Positions 58,533 to 64,000 of a DNA stretch of 64,000 nt are shown one piece after another; within the stretch, counting starts at the first letter, position 1; each line of letters opens with the position of its first letter. Source of the DNA: Hippopus hippopus (taxonomy: Eukaryota; Mollusca; Bivalvia; Cardiida; Cardiidae); contig OX328096.1 of NCBI GenBank assembly GCA_946811185.2, forward strand, positions 47,382,252 through 47,446,251, read 5' to 3'. Both the position numbers and the translations under genes were made by a program. The notes under the pieces were generated by a model. That model was not told the origin of the DNA. It was given only the letters and a program-made list of their open reading frames with translations, and searched no databases.

Positions 58533-59618
58533 GTTGTACGTACAGGTGGCAGGAAACTTGTTCACGGCTGTGGCGAATCATGTCGCCCCGACCCGAAGGC
58601 GTGGTGGCGACATGATTCTCCACAGCCGTGAACAAGTTTCCAAGCCCCCTGCCACCAGACTGTTCAACGAATTTATTACACTGCAAAGTTTTACCAATCC
58701 AGCGTGTATTCAGTGAAATTTCCGTTTTTATGGTCTCGCGAATTGAGTATGCTGACGAAATAGAATTTCCATTCTGGGCGCCCAAATTAAAAATAAATAA
58801 AAACTGACGTCACTGAAAACTGACGTCACTGAAACCTTGGTAAAACGTGCAGTTTTGCGCATGAACTTGATGATGTCACTGCGATAGAGATTTGACATAT
58901 TTTCATTTTAACATTGATTTAAACAAATTCAAGGAAAGTAACTATGCATTTTAATGAATTGTTGGCTAAAGTAAACGACCACTAGTTGCCTCAAACGACC
59001 ATAAGGTTATCCTTTTAACGTTACAATGCATGAGGTTCGACACTTCACAATTTGCTTACCTTGCGAAAGGATGGCTCGTTTTAATCCTGTGTATTTGTTC
59101 TAGAATGACATCAAACGATAATATGTATAATTACAGTCATTTATTTGCAAGAAATAATATGGTGCAGGCTACTCAGTATGATGGCCAGCAAATAATTAAA
59201 ATATATAGTTACTGACCTTGAAGTTGTAGAAATCCATGTTACAATAAAATTACCTCGAATGTCTATCGCAGTAACATCATCAAGTTCATGCACCAAAACT
59301 GCACGTTTTACCAAGGTGTCAGTGATGTCATTTTTCAGTGACGTCAGTTTTCACTGAATTGGGGCACTCAGAAGGGAAATTCTATTTCGTCAGCGTACTC
59401 ATTTCGTGGGTCCATAAAACGGAAATTTCGCTGAATATACGTCGGAATGGTAAAACTTTGCAGTATGATAAATTCGTTGTACGATTAGGTGGCAGTGGAC
59501 TTGGAAACTTGTGCACGGCTGTAGTGAATCATATCGCCACATCGCCTTCGGCTCGGGGCGACATGATTTGCCACAGCCGTGAACAAGTTTCCAAGCCCCG
59601 TACCCCCTGACCGTACAA
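58533..59618. mobile_element. Element family F, copy 3: inverted-repeat form
   Basis: Two inverted arms (58533 to about 58905 and about 59255 to 59618) each start with the family F palindrome (apices ACCCGAAGGCG and CGCCTTCGGC). Each continues with the same flank (TTTTACCAATCC..., TGACGTCA twice in the left arm, GTGACGTCAGTT in the right, GTTTTACCAAGGTGTCAGTG). The 350-bp centre is unrelated. No coding frame is seen. Confidence 0.82.
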
Positions 59619-59826
59619 TTAATATTGTTCGGGGTATATTACCCAATCAGATCGCGAGAAATTTCTTTACAGTATAATAGAACATCACGCTATGTGTACA
59701 GAGAACTTGCAGTCTGAGCCTTGATCTATACTGTCTGAATGTTTGATAAAGTGATAACCTACCGACGAACGGAAGCTTTGCAATTGCATCATGTTAGGTT
59801 TTTACTATTGGCTGGAAATATAGGTT

Positions 59827-60060
59827 TAACCGCTTACCTCATGACAAAATTTTAGACTCTTCCAAGCCAAAAACATTTGGAGACCACAAATTAAATGTGG
59901 CTCGAGTGGTGAAAGTTGTCTTTGATGGGGAAGAAAACATTGTGGGAAAAGGACAAAATGCTGGTTACCACTATTTTCTTCTTCTTTTTTTTTTCCTACA
60001 AACTTTTCAATCTTCTTTTACAAGGTCGTTAAAAGTCGGCATCGTGAGGTAAAGGTTTAA
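59827..60060 (-). mobile_element. MITE family C
   Basis: TAACCGCTTACCTCATGACA to GTGAGGTAAAGGTTTAA, with central GGACAAAATGCTGGTTACCA. Confidence 0.8.
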
Positions 60061-60154
60061 AGTATGTAGCTGTTTAGGACTAAAGCCAGGGTAGGTGGCA
60101 AACTTTATAGTCGATAGAGTAACCAGAAAGGTCATTCTAGTGTCGAATATATTT

Positions 60155-60299
60155 GAGCCATGCTCAGGCAAAAGGGAGGCTTAATGCATCTCCGTGATGC
60201 ATTATACCAAGCAAGTCATCATATTATCATGGATCCATAGTCCATTTTGTCAAACAACCCACTGAATCATGTGGTAAACTGGTCCTTGGACATATGCAC
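60155..60299 (+). mobile_element. MITE family A, 5' half only
   Basis: TGAGCCATGCTCAGGC to CTGGTCCTTGGACATATGCA. It stops before the central hairpin, about 115 bp upstream of the GPCR TATA box. Confidence 0.83.
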
Positions 60300-60412
60300 A
60301 GGCGCCTTGTTTTCAGAATTCTGTGCATGGTTACAGCAGGAATAGAGACAGCCAGAACATTATTTTATCGATATTATCTCGGTATTGTAGAACATCGCTG
60401 ACACCGAATCTC

Positions 60413-60420
60413 TATAAAAA
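60413..60420 (+). promoter_or_regulatory. TATA box of the GPCR gene
   Basis: TATAAAAA lies about 135 bp upstream of the start codon, which leaves room for transcription to begin near 60440-60450 and a short 5' UTR. There is no experimental support. Confidence 0.5.
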
Positions 60421-60475
60421 GCCAGCTGACATCTTCCAGTAAGACAGACTGTCTTTGACTATATCAATAAGAAAT

Positions 60476-60538
60476 ATGCATGAAAGGGTTGTCAAAATCA
60501 AACAGTGAGGGATGAGCTTTACCTCGTACTGGAAGTGA
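60476..60538 (+). promoter_or_regulatory. Three overlapping upstream ORFs
   Basis: Short ORFs at 60476-60508, 60480-60515 and 60512-60538 precede the GPCR start at 60555 and all end before it. If transcription begins near the TATA box they lie in the leader and would lower translation of the receptor. Confidence 0.5.
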
Positions 60539-60554
60539 AACTGTGGACGCCACG

Positions 60555-61316
60555 ATGAACTTAACCACTAGAAACGGGACTTTGGCAACATGTCATAGTG
60601 GGCACAACTGTTCAAATAATACAGTTTTTGATAGAATTGAGATTTCTTATGGTTTAGATGATTGGGCGCAACCAGTTATCTTCTGTCTGTATGTGGGATC
60701 ATTCCTGGTTGCCCTGGGTGGCAATGTTGCGATTCTCGTTATAATCATGAGGCGGAAACAAGAGAGCGTTACAAACATCTTCATCGGAAGTTTGTGTATG
60801 AGCGATGTTTTAGTAACCTTAGTCTGCGTACCAACAACTGTTATCAGTAATCTGATATATTTTTATTGGCCGTTTTGGTCCTTTCTGTGTCCATTAGTCA
60901 TGTTTTTACAAGTTTTAACTGTGTTACAGCGATCGTTTACATTGATGGCAATGACACTGGACAAACACTACGCTGTTTTAAGACCATTCAGTCCCCGATT
61001 AAAAGGAAACGTGATTAAACTTCTGATGGTTGGAATTTGGGTTGTTTCAGCAGTAATTGCCATGCCAGTATATCTTGCAGCAAAAATTCAATATATGGAA
61101 TACGAACCAGGTTCGCTGGGGCTTTGTATGGAGGTTTGGGACGACGACACCTCGGCTACAAGATACAGTTATTCTCTCTTAATCATTCAATACATGATAC
61201 CGCTCGTCGTAATGGCTATTTCATACACACATATTGCATATGTCATATGGGTGAAACAACCACCTGGGGAGTGCCTTAAAGACAGAGCAAAGAGAATTGC
61301 AACATCAAAACGGAAG
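60555..61316 (+). CDS. Class A peptide G-protein-coupled receptor, first coding exon (TM1-TM5)
   Basis: 254 codons, ending phase 0 at an AAG|GTAAAA donor. The start is the ATG in CCACGATGA; an in-frame GTG 12 bases upstream is not a likely start. The N-terminus (about residues 1-40) has several N-glycosylation sites (NLT, NGT, NCS, NNT). TM1 is about 41-65 with GN at 56-57; TM2 74-97 with the conserved Asp84; TM3 109-138 with Cys112, which should pair with Cys191 in extracellular loop 2; TM4 154-174 with Trp162; TM5 204-233 with Pro216 and Tyr224. The cytoplasmic end, IWVKQPPGE then a basic KRIATSKRK, resembles NPFF, GPR83 and tachykinin-type receptors. The DRY motif reads DKH (136-138), so the key Arg is Lys. 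TM6-TM7 must lie on later exons, and none is recognised before 64,000. The ligand is unknown. Confidence 0.9.
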
Positions 61317-61412
61317 GTAAAATTCGTTTCTCACCCCGCCCAATGTCCCTTTTCTATGCCTATCCAAAAATGCTGACGGGAAAACTTTAAGCATAGGCCA
61401 TCGTTAATGAGA

Positions 61413-61424
61413 GAGAGAGAGAGC
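61413..61424 (+). repeat. (GA)n microsatellite
   Basis: A short GAGAGA run in the GPCR intron. Confidence 0.8.
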
Positions 61425-61492
61425 GCGAGAGTGGGAGTGCGTTGACGACGCGTCGTCTTTCCTCCGAGTTGCGTTGTCATCATTTATTTTTT

Positions 61493-61720
61493 TAACTCTT
61501 TACTAAACTACAAAAGTTTGATCTTTTCCACTTCCAAAGCATTTGCAGACGACAAACAAAAGGTGATTAAAATATAGAACATTGCTTTAGAAAGGCAGAA
61601 AACATTGTACGAAAAGGAGAAAATTCTGAAAAACCAGCATGTTCTCCGTTTCCCATAATGCTTTCCAAAGCCTTCTTCCTCAAGGTCGTTAAAACTCGGG
61701 ATTGTGTGGTGAAGGATTAA
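61493..61720 (-). mobile_element. MITE family C
   Basis: TAACTCTTTACTAAACTAC to TTGTGTGGTGAAGGATTAA, with CTGCAGAC-type and CTTCTTCCTCAAGGTCGTTA landmarks. It lies in the GPCR's first intron. Confidence 0.8.
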
Positions 61721-63170
61721 ATGTGTTCTCTTCCCATGCCAGTTGATCATATTGATCCGTCTCTTTTCTTCTGGTTTCGAAATTGCTGAAAGGGTTACAA
61801 TAAACCAGTTTGAAAATTAAAAACTTGCAAAGATTATCCTCTTAGAAACTGTTTCTTTAAATTGCACGTTCAACCCGTCAGCTTGTGGGAAAATATTTTT
61901 CACTTTCGATGGCCATACAAAGAAAATGATCGGTATTGGTTCAAACAGAAAAAAAAAACAATCGGAGAAATTTTCACCAGAATAGGAGATCAGACACTGC
62001 TAGTATTTACGTTTTACATGTATGATTAAAACAGTATGATGCCACAAGAACGACTGGTCTAATCTTAGGCCTTTTGCAATTAGTTCAAAGTTTTACGACA
62101 TTTTTTTTTTATTATTATTTTTATGCAGGAAAACTTTCTTTTCCGGAAAAACGAAGTCTTGTGCTGTGAAATTTTATGTACCTTTTACATGTACAACAGT
62201 CTTTTATCAATGTTTCTTCACATTGTGTCCCCGTGGTCACAGGTGAGGATCACAACCTTCGCGTAAAGTTCCGTGGAGAGAATTTTTGAAGATCGTTTTG
62301 TCTGACACAAAATGACTCGAACGTTAATTATCTGTATGTACACGTAGGAGCACCAAGGGTTCCTAATACAGAAGTGTTCAAACTTTGTTCCTCCTGTCCG
62401 GAGGTATCATACTCGAATTCCTCATTTTTACTGGCTATCAGTAATCTTAAGCGAGTAATCTTAATCGCAAGTGCCTGCTGAGTATAACACGAAAGACACG
62501 GAACAATGGACTGTCCATACAGTAGAATTTGGACTTACTCGAACTTTTCGGGCAGTTTGATTATCTTTCATGAATTTACAATGAAAAAATAAGATTGTAT
62601 GGGGTTTGAAATGGGCTTGAACCCATTCTTTTGGGTGAAGGCGCACATCAACATAATATACATTCTTATTTAATTGAACGGTTGGAAAAATTAAAGAGTA
62701 ATTTCAAGAAGTCCGTTCTTGTTTCGGATCATGCATTATTGAATAGGGTTGTAGCACTTATTTTTATAAACAATGCATGCACGTTTCAAGGAATAAGTCC
62801 AACACTCCAGGCTTTTTCAGTTAAATATAAATAACTCATCAGAATTTTTTTTGAACTGATTATTTCATTTTTTTTTTTTTTTCTTCTTTCTTTTTCTATA
62901 AGGCTGACTTCTCGAATATTACATAAGTATCAGTCCAAATGCAAATGAAAATGGGGACCTTTTTGCATTAACAATGAATTTATTTATTTACTTATTTTTT
63001 AATTTATTTTTCGATTTATGACTTCCGACGACTCTTCCGTGTACTATTTCTAAAGCATTTTTGTCGTGTCGGTAGTGGTCAAGATTTTTGTGATATAAAG
63101 AAACTATGCAATTACCATGAAAACCACTATAGGCTGTAAGAATTGACCTGGCAGGGTGTGGCTAACCTTT
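61721..63170. other. GPCR intron or intergenic, no exon recognised
   Basis: I searched by eye for a TM6 exon (basic start, CWxP) and found none. T-rich runs lie near 62100 and 62865-62890. Confidence 0.45.
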
Positions 63171-63175
63171 GACAT

Positions 63176-63770
63176 ACGAGGGGCAATCCAGAATTAGCGG
63201 TACTGGTCTGAATCCATAAATATCAACCAAATTTTGTAAGCATGACACATGATTTATTATCAACCAACCCAGCAAATTTCATTAAATTCAGACATAAAAC
63301 AAGCAATATACAATCAAACAAAGTTTACATGTAACACTTATGCGAGGCAGTTATCAACGTCACAACGTCAAATAACGACGTTACTTTTCCACATAGTTGC
63401 CGTGACTTGCAACGGTGACGTTCCACCCACTGATCAAACATGTCTCTGTACCATGATTCATCGAAAGTCGAAACCACACGTTGTATGGCGAAAGCTAATT
63501 CTCCAAAATCCTGGAACTTGTAGCCCTTCAGTGCAGATTTTACAACAGGAAATACTTTAAAATCCATCGGCGCAATTCCGGGGAGTAGGGAGGATACTCG
63601 ATGGTATCTAAACCTAACAACCCAAGCTCCTGTGTTGTGATGGCCGCCGCATGCGTAGGGGCATTATGCTAGTGTAGCAGTAAATCTTCAATATCAAGGT
63701 CCGGCCTGTTCCGACGCAGCGCGCGGGTCAGATCCCTCTGTAGCACCTGCAAAATACGCACAGAATGTAG
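63176..63770 (-). pseudogene. Mariner-family transposase, broken C-terminal part
   Basis: The minus strand encodes a mariner-type DDE end. A region around NAPTHAA (normally DNAPxHT) is preceded by a stop codon where the catalytic Asp is expected. PPYSP follows, then a frameshift, then DFKVFPVVKSALKG and a typical C-terminal tail ending around WVERHRC. The left end CGAGGGGCAATCCAGAA looks like a mariner terminal repeat. With a stop and a frameshift it is dead. The part above about 63770 is not recognisable. Confidence 0.75.
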
Positions 63771-64000
63771 AAAATTAAGTGCATGGAAAACAAAGCAATA
63801 CATCCATGCACATGTTTACATTTCCAAAATAAATAAAAAACATTTGTCACAGGTGACATGTGTATTTAGATTATGATTGTAAAGATGTAATGCAATATAA
63901 TATAAAGAAACAAGGACGCGTAAAATATATTACCTTTGAATAGTATAAAGCATTCAATGTAAGTCGACCGGTAAGTCGACTCGTAAGTCGACCGGTTTAT
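63771..64000. other. No feature recognised
   Basis: AT-rich sequence. The last 40 bases contain repeated AAGTCGACCGG/AAGTCGACTCG phrases, perhaps the start of a tandem repeat cut by the window edge. Confidence 0.4.

Noticed and set aside
60543..60554. Upstream in-frame GTG as the GPCR start
   Set aside because: Eukaryotic initiation at GTG is rare, and the ATG at 60555 has a suitable context.

Overview
This is a gene-poor, repeat-rich stretch of eukaryotic nuclear DNA. Genes are split by long introns with GT/AG junctions, and most of the sequence is hairpin-forming mobile DNA plus tRNA-derived SINEs. Repeat style and gene content fit a mollusc, most likely a bivalve. That is inference: no single gene here fixes the species.

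Two protein-coding loci are supported. (1) A minus-strand gene runs from about 53.09 kb down to about 22.6 kb. I rebuilt it by hand from small exons whose splice phases all agree. In order it encodes a signal peptide, a Ly6/uPAR (three-finger) domain over three exons, a ShK-type six-cysteine domain, a kringle split over two exons, a second kringle in one exon, a second ShK domain, a short linker and a third ShK domain. Nearly all junctions after the Ly6/uPAR domain are phase 1, so it looks like a modular exon-shuffled extracellular protein of about 436 residues, or more if it continues. (2) A plus-strand class A peptide GPCR begins at 60,555. Its first coding exon covers TM1-TM5 and ends at a splice donor at 61,316; TM6-TM7 lie outside the window. 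A TATA box and three overlapping upstream ORFs precede it.

Layout: 1-2.3 kb, intergenic sequence with MITE fragments. 2.33-14.54 kb, a giant foldback element whose inverted arms are arrays of an 89-bp tandem repeat, with a loop holding a Harbinger-like MITE, two SINE copies and a small tandem repeat. 14.6-22.5 kb, many short MITEs. 22.6-53.1 kb, the Ly6/ShK/kringle gene, whose introns hold a 3.5 kb foldback element (26.2-29.7 kb), a 1.7 kb foldback element inside an older MITE (45.3-47.1 kb), a folded-back mariner remnant (50.4-51.4 kb), a SINE and many MITEs. 54.5-59.7 kb, copies of a palindrome-bearing element that carries TGACGTCA sites. 60.1-61.4 kb, the GPCR. 63.2 kb to the end, a broken mariner transposase.

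The recurring theme is inverted repeats at every scale, from 65-bp hairpins to a 12-kb foldback. Three short families with different ends share a similar central hairpin.
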